From contig CM057147.1 in assembly GCA_029964075.1 (NCBI GenBank), forward strand, positions 18,125,513 to 18,189,512: DNA of 64,000 nt. The letters are read 5' to 3'. Source of the DNA: Patiria pectinifera. Lineage: Eukaryota > Echinodermata > Asteroidea > Valvatida > Asterinidae. Shown here piece after piece: positions 33,001-42,271 of the stretch. How positions within the stretch are numbered: the first letter of the stretch is position 1; every line of letters starts with the position of its first letter. A program made the translations under genes and the position numbers. The notes beneath the pieces are model-generated. The model ran no database searches and was not told the origin of the DNA. It was given only the letters and a program-made list of their open reading frames with translations.

Positions 33001-34659
33001 CCTCTGTACATCCGACACCAGCCACCAGGACCACGCATAGCCTCCAATGATATACTTCTTGTCGCCACTGCCACAGCAGCCACCTGAAACGAAAAACCAA
33101 AAACAACAAAATTATTTGAGCAACAAAAACATGACTGAAGTAGCTCAAGACTGGAATTGAGGATGCCTTCAATGTCCCATACATAATAAACCATAAACCA
33201 AATGTTGCTGGTAATATGTTTAACAAGATTTCGTAGCTGTCTGGGCCTATATCATCATTTGTTGCACCATCAGGCATGTCGGGATCGATTTAACCTTTTT
33301 TTGTGTGTTGGGCACCGTGAACGTGATCAGTCAGGAACTGAGAAGTACCAGACAGAGTTTAGGGCCAAATGTGCAGCGTTTTTTGAGCAACGCAGACCTG
33401 TCGAATGTGTTTTTCTCTGTGTTATATTGATGCAATAAAAGTGTATAGTTCAGGTTGACATCCTCATATGGGGCTAGCCTATGCTTTGGGCTGCAAATGC
33501 CATTTTTGAAATTTGACGGTCATTTGGATTGGCAAAAGTCATTTTTGAATGGAATAAGTGAAAAAGGGAGTAGACCCGTGAACGTGGCTATATACATAGC
33601 CACACTTCGATCTACAGTAAAAATACTCTTTTGTGATCCGCGGTGACTGTAGTCCAGTGACCGTTCTAGCCAAATTTTGGCTAAATTTGACGGAATATTT
33701 GCATACAAAATGATTTGCACAGAAAATTCAGCAGAATATTTTTTTTCGGCAGAATTATGTAGATCGGTAGTTCTGAAGGAAAAAGCAAAAGATTAGAGAA
33801 AAATAGCACATTTGGTTTGAAAAAGCTTCATTTTTTGAAAGAGCCCTGAAACAAACCCTTGCCCAATGGAACAGCAATATACTACTGGGTGATTTGGCAG
33901 ATTTTTGAAGTGGATTTAGCAGAATTTTAACATGGTATTACAGCATATACAGGTCATCCTGCCATGTAAGACGGGTAGTCGGTAACCAGTGGTGGGACTT
34001 CTAACGTTTGGCGTATGGGGAACTCGGGGTACCAGAGTATCATGCGTGTCTTTGATTTTCTGATCATTTTGAACACGTTCGTTGTGCCGTATTTTTCATC
34101 AAATTTCTTGGCAATGACATATCATCTAGATCCAACACTTGCGTAAATTCACAGGAAGCCTAACAAGTAAGTGATTAACCTACAGGGCAGAATTATACAT
34201 GGTTATATGTCGCGGATCAAAAATTAAAATGATTTTGAGTGTATTTACGCGAGGACGGCCCGTGGCGTTGTTTATTACGCCACATTCACGGGTCTAATTT
34301 AAAAAAGGGAGGTGTCCTACACCATTAAAAATAAGCATGAGAAGAGTAAAATAATTTTTATATTTTGCGTTTTATTTGCTACACAGAGGTCTTAGAATAG
34401 AAGTTAGAAACTGCACGTCTGTGTAAATGCAATGAACATTGTCACTGATGAAGAGGGCTTCCAACCTGGGACCCTCAACCTGGTAATACATGGGCGATCG
34501 TGATCGTGTAGGCTAGTGTAAAACATTTTTACTCTAATTTGATCGGTGATCAAAGCAAAACAGAGGCCCTTCACACATCACGATCGCCGAATTTTCAATG
34601 AAAAACTTACCTGAAACAACCATTGCTTCATTGGGTCCAGTGGTATTAATGTTACCCAT
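24073..34659 (-). CDS. FLOT2: Flotillin-2 (reggie-1)
   Basis: Membrane-scaffold SPFH/PHB protein of lipid microdomains and endosomes. Nine exons, right to left: 34611-34659, 33002-33083, 32177-32391, 31365-31597, 28728-28847, 27634-27848, 26623-26806, 25426-25569 and 24073-24102. All have GT-AG borders and all phases join, giving 423 aa (human 428). The N terminus MGNINTTGPNEAMVVSGGCC has the myristoylation Gly2 and Cys19/Cys20, but Ile at position 4 where vertebrates have a palmitoylated Cys. The PHB core (e.g. VTGVAQVKVMTEE, YDKVEYLGSLGKSQTAVV) covers roughly residues 1-190. The Glu/Ala-rich coiled-coil flotillin region (e.g. KAEAERMRMKAAAYKQYGDA) covers about 190-365. The terminal exon encodes only MMQKIPGIQ and a stop. 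Its acceptor lies just beside a truncated TTAA-MITE copy. Identity is very secure; the tiny last exon is slightly less certain. Confidence 0.93.
24113..24279 (+). mobile_element. TTAA-MITE, 3' half, at the FLOT2 terminal exon
   Basis: Starts in the GGGAACCAGACTACAGGAAA block and runs to ATTCCCTTTAA. Its first base is about 10 bp from the acceptor AG of FLOT2 exon 9, so part of that intron's pyrimidine tract (minus strand CTGGTTCCC) is MITE sequence. Confidence 0.8.
24470..24652 (+). mobile_element. TTAA-MITE, second 3' half
   Basis: Runs from GTGGGGTCAGGGAACCAGAC to ATATTCCCTTTAA. Same FLOT2 intron as the copy at 24113, 190 bp away in the same orientation. Confidence 0.8.
24708..24842. mobile_element. 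Inverted pair of tRNA-like halves (SINE)
   Basis: The minus-strand tRNA-like unit has TAGCTCAGTCAGTAGAAC (A box) and CACAGGTTCGAACCCCACTCC-type B box. Next to it on the plus strand, GGTCACGGGTTCAAACCCTG repeats the B-box half in opposite orientation. A cloverleaf acceptor stem cannot be closed, so it is not a tRNA gene. Confidence 0.7.
24990..25412. mobile_element. TIR element N in FLOT2 intron 8, with nested SINE
   Basis: Ends AGTGGATATTTTGCCGGAGA... and ...CCTCCGGCAAAATATCCACT, with a repeated ACGGCAAAC block inside each end. The right end is only about 12 bp from the FLOT2 exon 8 splice donor. Confidence 0.75.
25200..25272 (-). mobile_element. tRNA-derived SINE fragment
   Basis: Minus strand TTTGGTGCAGTGGTTAAGC (A box) and CTCGGGGTTCGATCCAATC (B box). 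Nested inside element N. Confidence 0.6.
26098..26445 (-). repeat. Dispersed repeat D, copy 2
   Basis: Reverse-complement copy of 9893-10262 and 31640-31990 (CTCAATCCTGCAAAATCCTCC repeated). Sits in FLOT2 intron 7. Confidence 0.75.
27855..28590. repeat. GATCAATA-rich degenerate repeat
   Basis: More than a dozen GATCAAT(A) words at irregular spacing, with ACAGG often following, in FLOT2 intron 5. Probably an old, decayed tandem array. Confidence 0.6.
28932..29076. mobile_element. MITE A, copy 3
   Basis: TIRs AATAAGCCTCTGTACTGATG / CATCAGTACAGAGGCTTATT with the inner GTGCTTTCCTATGG / CCATAGGAAAGTGCACATG pair seen in the other copies. Carries GATGACGTC and GATGTCATC near the two ends. Confidence 0.82.
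29160..29456 (-). mobile_element. tRNA-derived SINE
   Basis: Minus strand: GTGTAGCCTAGTGGTTAGGG (A box) and GTCAGGGGTTCAAATCCAG (B box), then a body of about 220 bp with the conserved-looking word TTGGGCAAG. Sits in FLOT2 intron 4. Confidence 0.75.
30600..30720 (+). repeat. Fragment of dispersed repeat D
   Basis: GGGGGATTTTAGAGGTTTG, GAGGCAGTTGGAAGATT and AGGATTGAGGATGTAGGG match degraded parts of repeat D. Confidence 0.45.
31118..31340 (-). repeat. Dispersed repeat E, copy 3
   Basis: Inverted relative of 8522-8745. It ends about 25 bp from the donor of FLOT2 exon 4. Confidence 0.7.
31640..31990 (+). repeat. Dispersed repeat D, copy 3
   Basis: Same block order as 9893-10262. It starts about 40 bp from the FLOT2 exon 4 acceptor, so exon 4 lies between a copy of repeat E and a copy of repeat D. 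Confidence 0.75.
32650..32862 (-). mobile_element. TIR MITE H, copy 2
   Basis: Inverted, nearly identical relative of 4229-4435. Sits in FLOT2 intron 2. Confidence 0.78.
33571..34296. mobile_element. TIR element O in FLOT2 intron 1
   Basis: Ends TAGACCCGTGAACGTGGC and GCCACATTCACGGGTCTA, complementary except one base. 726 bp, no coding capacity recognised. Confidence 0.65.
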
Positions 34660-34850
34660 GGTGTTGTGAGGCGAAAAAAATCACTTCGGATAGAAATGTA
34701 GACCTGTAAATACAGAGTGCTTCAAGCACCGATGCAGTTTACGTGCGTTACGTTACCACCCAGAATTTTTCCACATCACACTGCACTAGATGGGAAAACA
34801 AGCAAGATGGCCGACGTGATATAATTAAATCTTTTTTCCTACTGCTCTCT
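34660..34850 (-). promoter_or_regulatory. FLOT2 5'UTR and probable promoter region
   Basis: Sequence directly upstream of the FLOT2 start codon on the minus strand. It must contain 5'UTR unless a noncoding first exon lies farther away. No TATA box or clear initiator could be assigned. It is a placement by gene geometry only. Confidence 0.35.
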
Positions 34851-36689
34851 TGGGCATACACCAGCAACAAAAAAATCTATAGTGTTTCAGATTTTTAGCT
34901 AAAATAAAATTGTCCACTGTTTCTTTCAATCAATTATCTATGATGAGCATGAATATTGTACATTAATTGGGCTTAAATTAATCAAATCAATGTATGTGAT
35001 CCAGAGCATAAGTAGGAATAATAATTACTTTGTTGATCACGTGACGCAGGGTGCGACGCTGCTCCATGCATCATCGTATAGGTTGCAAATGAGGGGGTGT
35101 TTACTTTATACCTGGAATTATTCCACTATGTACAAAATTTTCCACTTAGTGAATCATCACCTCCAAGCGCATATACTATCGCGTAACAAAAGGAGGAAAC
35201 CCCAGAGTTTTTAATTTATGTAAATTTTGATTCATAAAGATTAATGACAGAGTATCGGTATTTTAATTTTTTTTCATTATAGATGCAATGTACGCCTATA
35301 ACTATAATCAGTCATATATATAATCATATATTTTTTCAGCAACTTTTTAAGGTTTACACGTCTTTTTATTGTAACTTCCGGTCTAGTGACGTCATCAATC
35401 TCTCTCCCCCTCAACTTGTTCTTAGCATGAAGCTAATTATATACATCAATTATAAAGTGATTTGAGCAAATTTCGCCACGCGTACGCATCAAATGATTAT
35501 TCACTTTAAACATTTTTCAACCTGCCACTAGAGGGCGCTCTAATATTGTACGACGTCACCGGTATTTGTTTTCTGAAGAACAACACAGCCAGAGACTAAC
35601 ATCTTTTTCCACTTTCAAATTATAAGGCACTTACGGAATCGGACCAGAAGGTAGAGTCACGTGATTAGGCACACACGAGATAAAATGAAGATTTTGGATT
35701 ATTCTATCGATTCCGCATCCGGCCTGCAATTTAGTCAAGTTCAAGTCTCTCACGGTTGATTTAATATTGATCTTCAAAGATTAAATCTACAAATCTTTAA
35801 TTGCTTGTAATTTGACACCCAATGACGTCATCGATCATGACGTCAGAGTAATATGCACCACTGGGGATGAGGGTCGACATATGTTGAAGGTTACAAGTTC
35901 ATACCATAAACCGTATAGGGAAAAACCCGTGAAGAAGTTTTGTCCAGAAAAAGAACTTGAAAAAAGACTCAAACAAAGAAAATTTATCAGAACGATTTCA
36001 AACAGAGGTCGGGTTAATTGTGCCCGATCACTCAAGTCAAATACTTGGGATGCTGGTCCCAGCTCTGAATTTCTCACTGCTTTCCGTTCTTTAACGGACG
36101 TGACAATGGGAACATTTCTCCGTGTGGTGGTGGTTGGGTTGGGGGGGGGGGTGGCGCAGCTAGCCCCACGCTCCTCATGATCGCCCGCGTTTTTCGCTCG
36201 TACCCCCTTTGCAGGGCGGGGGGTTCGTACATCGATAGCCGCATGAGGGCGCTGTTTACAAATCGGTCCCCAAGCCATTACATGTACAAGTGCATACTTA
36301 TACATTACAAGCCAATCACCACAAAACACATACACTTTTTTGTCTTTAACAAACGTGTGACTGAACCTTTCAAGTGCCAGGAGGGCCGAATCCGCCCTAT
36401 CCTTTGTATTCGATATCCTCACCAACTTTTTATGGACTCGATTGTGCCAATCCTCATCCCTCAAAGGCTAGGGTTTTGTTTTTGACGTTTTACATTGTAG
36501 ATCGTCCCGTCCGGCAAATTTTAATTCAAGGACTCAGATGTTTTATTTCATTCCCAAAATGAATTGCACTCATGTGTTTTACATGTCTGATCTGGTTTTA
36601 TTCGCGGTACAAACTAGGCCTTGCAGCAACCTCGTCTCCAGGGTGTCGAGCAATACGCGCCCACCACTACCTGCTCTCTCACCCTGCAA

Positions 36690-38045
36690 ATTGCGGTATC
36701 GAATCGGGATACAGGAAGAAAGTTTCCTATCCAGGGCTTATACTATTGGAAACGAGGCCGGGTGTGGTGACCAGTATTTGTGTAGCGCGGCCTCTGTTGG
36801 AAGAATTTGATGTTGGTAAAATGTACGGCAGTGCTCTTACACATTGTCCTTTTTTGTTTTTGTTGTATTAATTTTTGTCTTCAACGGTTTCTGTCGAATG
36901 TCAAATATATTGTCACGTATATCACAGTCAATCATGGGACGCAATTTCAAATCCGTGCAATTTGTTTTTCTGGAGTTATCGTCTCCACAAAGAGTGCTTT
37001 ATTTTTGTTCCATTAAAAGTGACTCGAATTCGAATTGAATTTTTCGCGATTAGTACACTCTAATTCCTTACATCATATTAAATTTATTCTTGAATGGTTC
37101 CCGTCGATTTTCAAACCATTTGTTTCCCATATCCCAAACAATTATTAGACGAAATTTCAATTCTGTGTACTGTGTTTTTCTGGAGTTATCGTCTCCAGGA
37201 AGATTGCTTTATTTTTGTTTCATTAGAAGTGACTCGAATTCGAATTAAATTTTTCGCGATTAGTACACTGTATTTCCTTAAATCATATTAAATTTATTCT
37301 TGAATGGTATCCGTCGATTTTCAAACCATTCGTGTCCTATATCCCAAACAATTATTGAACGACATTTCAATTATGTGTACTGTGTTGTTCTTGAGTTATC
37401 GTCTCCACAAAGTTCATCACTTGTGCCAACTTCGTTTGGGCAGCTCGTATCCACGTTGAAGTCTTTGCGGTGTGGTGACCAGTATTTGTGTAGCGCGCCC
37501 TCTGTTGGAAGACTTTGATGTGGGTAAAATGTACGGCAGTGCTCTTACACATTGTCGTTTTTGTTTTTGTTGTATGAATTTTCGTCTTCAACGGTTTCTG
37601 TCGAATTTCGAATATATTGTCACGTATATCACAGTCAATTATGGGACGCAATTTCAAATCCGTGCAATTTGTTTTTCTGGAGTTATCGTCTCCCGCACAA
37701 AGAGTGCTTTATTTTTGTTCCATTAAAAGTGACTCGAATTCGAATTGAATTTTTCGCGATTAGTACACTGTAATTCTTACATCATATTAAATTTATTCTT
37801 GAAAGGTTCCCGTCGATTTTCAAACCATTTGTGTCCTATATCCCAAACAATTATTGAATGAAATTTCAATTCAGTGCACTGTGTTGTTCTTGAGTTATCG
37901 TCTCCACAATGTCCATCACTTGATGCCAACTTCGTTTGGGCAGATCGTATCCACGTTGACAAAAGTCTTTGCGGTTCCAACTTGGAAATAAAGTAAGCAC
38001 TGGGAACGAGGTTGGGCCGCCGGACATCTGGTAATTCCATCGGAT
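36690..38045 (+). repeat. Direct segmental duplication, ~700-bp period
   Basis: Copy A (about 36768-37470) and copy B (about 37470-38045) share long near-identical stretches: GTGGTGACCAGTATTTGTGT, TACGGCAGTGCTCTTACACA, CAACGGTTTCTGTCGAAT and GACTCGAATTCGAATT. An internal ~220-bp sub-repeat (TTATTCTTGAATGGT ... GAGTTATCGTCTCC) occurs twice in copy A and once in B. Flank words recur at 49140-49250. Confidence 0.82.
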
Positions 38046-38192
38046 CTGAAAGTTCAACTTCGAGGTCGACGACCCCCCCCCCCCTCCCCTTCTAGTCCCC
38101 TCTCCCAAGCTCATGTCAGGAAACGGGACTCCCTCTCACAACCCCTCGTAATGAGCCGGGAAAGACAGGTTGGATTAATATCTTTCATCATA

Positions 38193-38515
38193 GGCGTAAC
38201 CAGGGGGGGGGGGATTTACCCCCCCCCCCCTCAATATTTTGTAAAGACTGCCCTTTGCCATTCAAATGCCCTTGTTTCACCAGCGCTTACCCCCCCCCCC
38301 CATCAATAATTTGTAAGTGCCCATTTTTTAAGAAGTGGCTTTTTTTCTTAACAAGTGCCCTTGTTTTAAAAAGAAGGGTTGCCCTTTTTGTGCCATCGGG
38401 CCGTTCCAGGTTCCTTTTGTTAATTTCACGCATGTATTGCCCTAAAAAAAGCACCAACATTGTCCGTTAGAGTGTGCATAATCATCGCTTTTGAACAGCG
38501 CCCGCATCGACAGAT
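38193..38515 (+). repeat. Dispersed repeat G, copy 1
   Basis: Rich in GTGCCCTTTTT words. It shares ordered blocks with 48232-48530 (AAGACTGCCCTTTxCCATTC, CACCAGxGCTTA, TTTTGAACAGCGCCC). Homopolymer C tracts at 38203-38305. Confidence 0.7.
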
Positions 38516-38874
38516 AGTACCAGCGCCGCCCCCGGAGGCGGTTTTTTTTTCCCTTCTTTTTTTTCCCCCCAAGATGGCGGATTTTCCAAGATAGCGGATA
38601 GACTCCTCCATTTCCTCGACTTTCTGCTGTTACACAGGGTCATGTCCAAAGGAGCCGTTGCCCTTTCTACGTAGCTAACAAATACAAAATTAATATATTA
38701 GAAATGTACGAATTAAAAAAAAAAGAGGAGAGCGACAAAACTTGGAAGCAGACGGGAACGAGAGACTGTTTTTTTTTTACTTGACTAAGGGTAGACCTGG
38801 TTGACTGTTATTTTGGGCCTCACACAATGGTCATATTGGAAACCCGTTCTTAATCTTCAATGACTCGCAAACAC

Positions 38875-39070
38875 ACATACTGCATGGAATTTGTATCCTT
38901 GTGGGGTCATTTCTTCATTATCGTGTACTAAAATTTTGAGTTTGAAAACTACGTGTAGTTTCAAAATGCTCCTATTTTAACCAGAATTAATTTCCTTGGC
39001 TGAAATTCGGACTTAATATCCCTTACATACTTCAATTTCCGACGGATCAACCTTTGAAATTCCTAGCTTT
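38875..39070. repeat. Dispersed repeat P, copy 1
   Basis: Approximate reverse complement of 45700-45905 (TTGTATCCTTGTGG ... CAAAATGCTC ... GGCTGAAATTCGG). Diverged. Confidence 0.5.
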
Positions 39071-39092
39071 GAGTGAAATCCATACATCTACA

Positions 39093-39272
39093 CAGTGCAG
39101 TGGCGTAGCCACGAATTTTTCAGTGGGGTGGGGGCGCTGTGGGCTGGAACATTTCATGGGGGGGCGTCATGTAGATTAATGATAATTTTTTTAGAAACTC
39201 AAAATCTCAGTGGGGGGAGGGGGGCGACTGGGGGGCGACAAGGTTCCCCCCCCCCCCTTGGCTACGCCACTG
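39093..39272. mobile_element. hAT-like MITE with 8-bp target duplication
   Basis: Flanked by CATCTACA on both sides (39085-39092, 39273-39280). Ends CAGTGCAGTGGCGTAGCCA / TGGCTACGCCACTG-type. The G-rich and C-rich interior has no coding capacity. An 8-bp duplication and CA-G ends are typical of hAT. Confidence 0.85.
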
Positions 39273-39285
39273 CATCTACATGTCA

Positions 39286-41023
39286 AATAGACCTAAGAAG
39301 TAATGACGTCACTACGAAAGCCCTGTAGTGCCATCAAGTATATATTTTGTCCAAGTTCGTTTTTACGAGATTTTTTTTCTCGAAGTTCGTTTTTACGAGA
39401 TTTTTTTTCTCGAAGTTCGTTTTTACGAGATTTTTTTTCTCGAAGTTCGTTTTTATGAGATACATTTTCTCGAAGTTCGTTTTTATGAGATACATTTTCT
39501 CGAAGTTTGTTTTTATGAGATACATTTTCTCGAAGTTCGTTTTTATGAGATACATTTTACGGAGTTACGGAGTTTTATGAAGTTACGGAGCCCCTAAAGG
39601 GACATCCAAAATTATTTTTTTATCTCGTGCGCACGACATAATATCTCGTGCGCACGAGATAATTATCACGTGCGCACGACATATATCTCGTGCGCACGAC
39701 ATAATATCTCGTGCGCACGACATACATCTCATGGAATGTCGGACACTTCGCCCCATTTCCACGTCGCCCCATGTCACTTCGCCCCTAACCACATCGCCCC
39801 ATCCCCACTTCGCCCCAATTCCACTTCGCCCCATCCCCGCTTCGCCCATCCCACTTCGCCCCATCCCCGCTTCGCCCCATCCCCACTTAGCCCCATCCCC
39901 ACTTCGCCCCATGTAGATTGGTATTGTCGTTCTCAGATAAGTGGGAGACGGGTTGGTATAGCCGGGTTGGGAACAAAGTTGGATCTTTTACTTCAAGCTT
40001 TTTTTCTCGGTAGGGGAGAGTGATAGCTTGAGAGGTTTGTTATGAATTGTTCATTTGGTCAATATTGGTGGGCTAATTCTTTCCGTTGGTTAGCAATTAG
40101 TGAATCTGTTGGAATTGTTTTTAAGCCAATAAAATACATTTAGATGAAATTTTTTTACATGTAAAAGCTGGGGCGAAGTGGGGATGGGGCGAATTGGGGA
40201 TGTGGCGAAGTGAGAATGGGGCGAAGTGAGAATGGGGCGAAGTGGGGATGGGGCGATGTGGGGATGGGGCGAAGTGGGGATGGGGTGATGTGGTTAGGGG
40301 CGAAGTGACATGGGGCGACGTGGAAATGGGGCGAAGTGTCCGACATTCCATGAGATGTATGTCGTGCGCACGAGATATTATGTCGTGCGCACGAGATATA
40401 TGTCGTGCGCACGTGATAATTATCTCGTGCGCACGAGATATTATGTCGTGCGCACGAGATAAAAAAATAATTTTGGATGTCCCTTTAGGGGCTCCGTAAC
40501 TTCATAAAACTCCGTAACTCCGTAAAATGTATCTCATAAAAACGAACTTCGAGAAAATGTATCTCATAAAAACGAACTTCGAGAAAATGTATCTCATAAA
40601 AACGAACTTCCAGAAAATGTATCTCATAAAAACGAACTTCGAGAAAAAAAAATATCGTAAAAACGAACTTCGAGAAAAAAAATCTCGTAAAAACGAACTT
40701 CGAGAAAAAAAATCTCGTAAAAACGAACTTCGAGAAAAAAAATCTCGTAAAAACGAACTTCGAGAAAAAAAAACTCGTAAAAACGAACTTCGAGAAAAAA
40801 AATCTCGTCAAAACGAACTTCGAGAAAAAAAATCTCGTCAAAACGAACTTGGACAAAATATATACTTGATGGCACTACAGGGCTTTCGTACGTCACACTT
40901 TGTTTACATGTGCGCTTTCCTATGTAGTAGACGGACCCCACTTTATCTGGCGTCCCAACTTCGCTCCCATAGGAAAGCGCATATGTAAACAAAGCCATTA
41001 CGTCATTACGTCTCAGGTCTATT
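39286..41023. mobile_element. MITE A, copy 2, split by a foldback element
   Basis: Left part 39286-39312 (AATAGACCTAAG...TGACGTCAC) and right part 40891-41023 (CGTCACACTTTGTTTACATG ... CTCAGGTCTATT) together match the intact copy at 19188-19346. The 39313-40890 element sits between, with CGTCAC duplicated. Confidence 0.82.
39313..40890. mobile_element. 1.58-kb hierarchical foldback element
   Basis: The terminal repeats TACGAAAGCCCTGTAGTGCC / complement continue as inverted arms of about 600 bp (left) and 720 bp (right) around a spacer of about 257 bp (39914-40170). Each arm has, from the outside in: a 30-bp tandem array (7 units left, 11 right), a unique ACGGAGTTACGGAG block, five or six TCTCGTGCGCACGA(C/G) units that are themselves palindromic, and a minisatellite of CACTTCGCCCCATCCC units. 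The CGTCAC duplication (39307-39312, 40891-40896) marks insertion. No transposase; all ORFs are artefacts of the repeats. Confidence 0.9.
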
Positions 41024-41027
41024 AGGT

Positions 41028-41095
41028 TTTGCCCTTCACCGACGTTTAAACACTGTATACTCAGTGTGTTACCTCCCGAGTGAGTACATGTATTT
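41028..41095. mobile_element. SINE tail fragment
   Basis: TTAGGTTTTGCCCTTCACCGA ... GTGTTACCTCCCGAGTGA matches the region next to the tRNA-like head at 63338-63490. Confidence 0.55.
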
Positions 41096-42271
41096 CGTGA
41101 TAACCTTGTGGAGACAATTAGGTTAACCTTATTCACCTAGGCCTATAGAAATTGCCCTGTGGTTTCTACAATCCTTTGTTCCCTATTATATCAGGTCTCC
41201 ACAGGGTCGCCGAACGCTTAGTGTGCAAGTGCAGCGTGGCCACAATTCAAGATGGCAGCCGCCGTATTAAAACGCCGAACGAAAAGAGGGGACAATTAAA
41301 TTGAGTGAATGCGAAAATTGAAATCCCGTAACAGCTATAAAAATTGGCAGAGACAAGGCTGAGTTAAAAGCCCATTCTCTTTGTTGTTTTATTTTATCAC
41401 TACTGCTTCTGCACTGAATGATGAGCTCTTTCAATTTTATGCACAGAAAATAACGCAAATTCCGGGGCCGTAATCCGCCATCTTTGTTCTTGACGATCCT
41501 CATCAGACTACTCCCCTATAAGTGGGGAAAATCCTGAAAATCCTGTTCGCGAACACCGTTGGTTCTTGTCATTAGTTCGAAACTCGGTTCTCGTGTTTAT
41601 TCAACCAACACGAGAACAGGGCCCAATTTCACGGCGCTGCTCAGTATAAGCACACGATTTTTTGCTAACAGAGCCTCCGTCAATTTCATGGAGACTGTAA
41701 GCATAAGCACAGCAAAAGGCACGCTTACTTCAGAGCAAACATTTGCTTAAAATTAACTTAGTGACGTTACAAGAGAAATCTCCATGCACACGCGACCGTT
41801 AGCACACACATGCCGTGAAATAGTGCTTAAGGTTAGCAATTTTTTCTGCTATGCTAAACACAACTTTTGTATCAACAATATATCGTGTATCAACTCGACA
41901 AAAATAAACAATTAAAGATACATGAATAATTCATGTTCTCTTCACGAAATCTCAAGTACCCAGGCCCCTTTTTTTCCGGAGAGGGGATCTTAAGTGCCTT
42001 ACAGGCGCAAAAGCAAACCCAAAATAAAAATTTCTTGATACTGCTGCAGACGACAAACATAGAAGAAAAAAATACTCGTTACAAGACAAAAAAAACACAC
42101 AATTAGTTGAAGAGCACGTGAAGTGCAACATCAAATCAGAATATTATACGACACCAAAAGTGTTATTTCGTTTGATCCGAGTGTTATAAGGCTCCTGAAT
42201 TATCCTCGAGTCCGAGACAAGCAGTGCCTAAGCTACAGACTTATTCGAGGTTTTGGAAAAGCCATCATAAC

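Larger units (their letters stand above)
34851..42271. other. Intergenic region, FLOT2 to STELLO-like gene
   Basis: No gene recognised. A 35835-36464 minus frame of 209 codons has no familiar motif. From 36.7 kb on, the region is nearly all repeats: a direct duplication, poly-C repeats, an hAT-like MITE and the nested foldback complex at 39286-41023. 41.2-42.2 kb is AT-rich without recognised features, apart from a TAAGCACACGATTTTTTGCTA-type repeat remnant near 41650. Confidence 0.55.

Noticed and set aside
33230-33430. Possible gene fragment in FLOT2 intron 1 (frame with ...CAAFFEQRRPVECVF)
   Set aside because: No splice borders, no known domain; it is probably a chance frame or a decayed repeat.
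35835-36464. 209-codon open frame on the minus strand
   Set aside because: No familiar motif, mixed composition, no splice support, and it overlaps an unrelated frame on the other strand. I could not link it to a family, so it is not listed as a gene.
39328-41136. Long repetitive frames on both strands across the foldback element, and a CRISPR-like look of the 30-bp units
   Set aside because: The frames exist because the unit lengths are multiples of three. The units are directly adjacent with no spacers and this is a eukaryotic locus, so it is not a CRISPR array.
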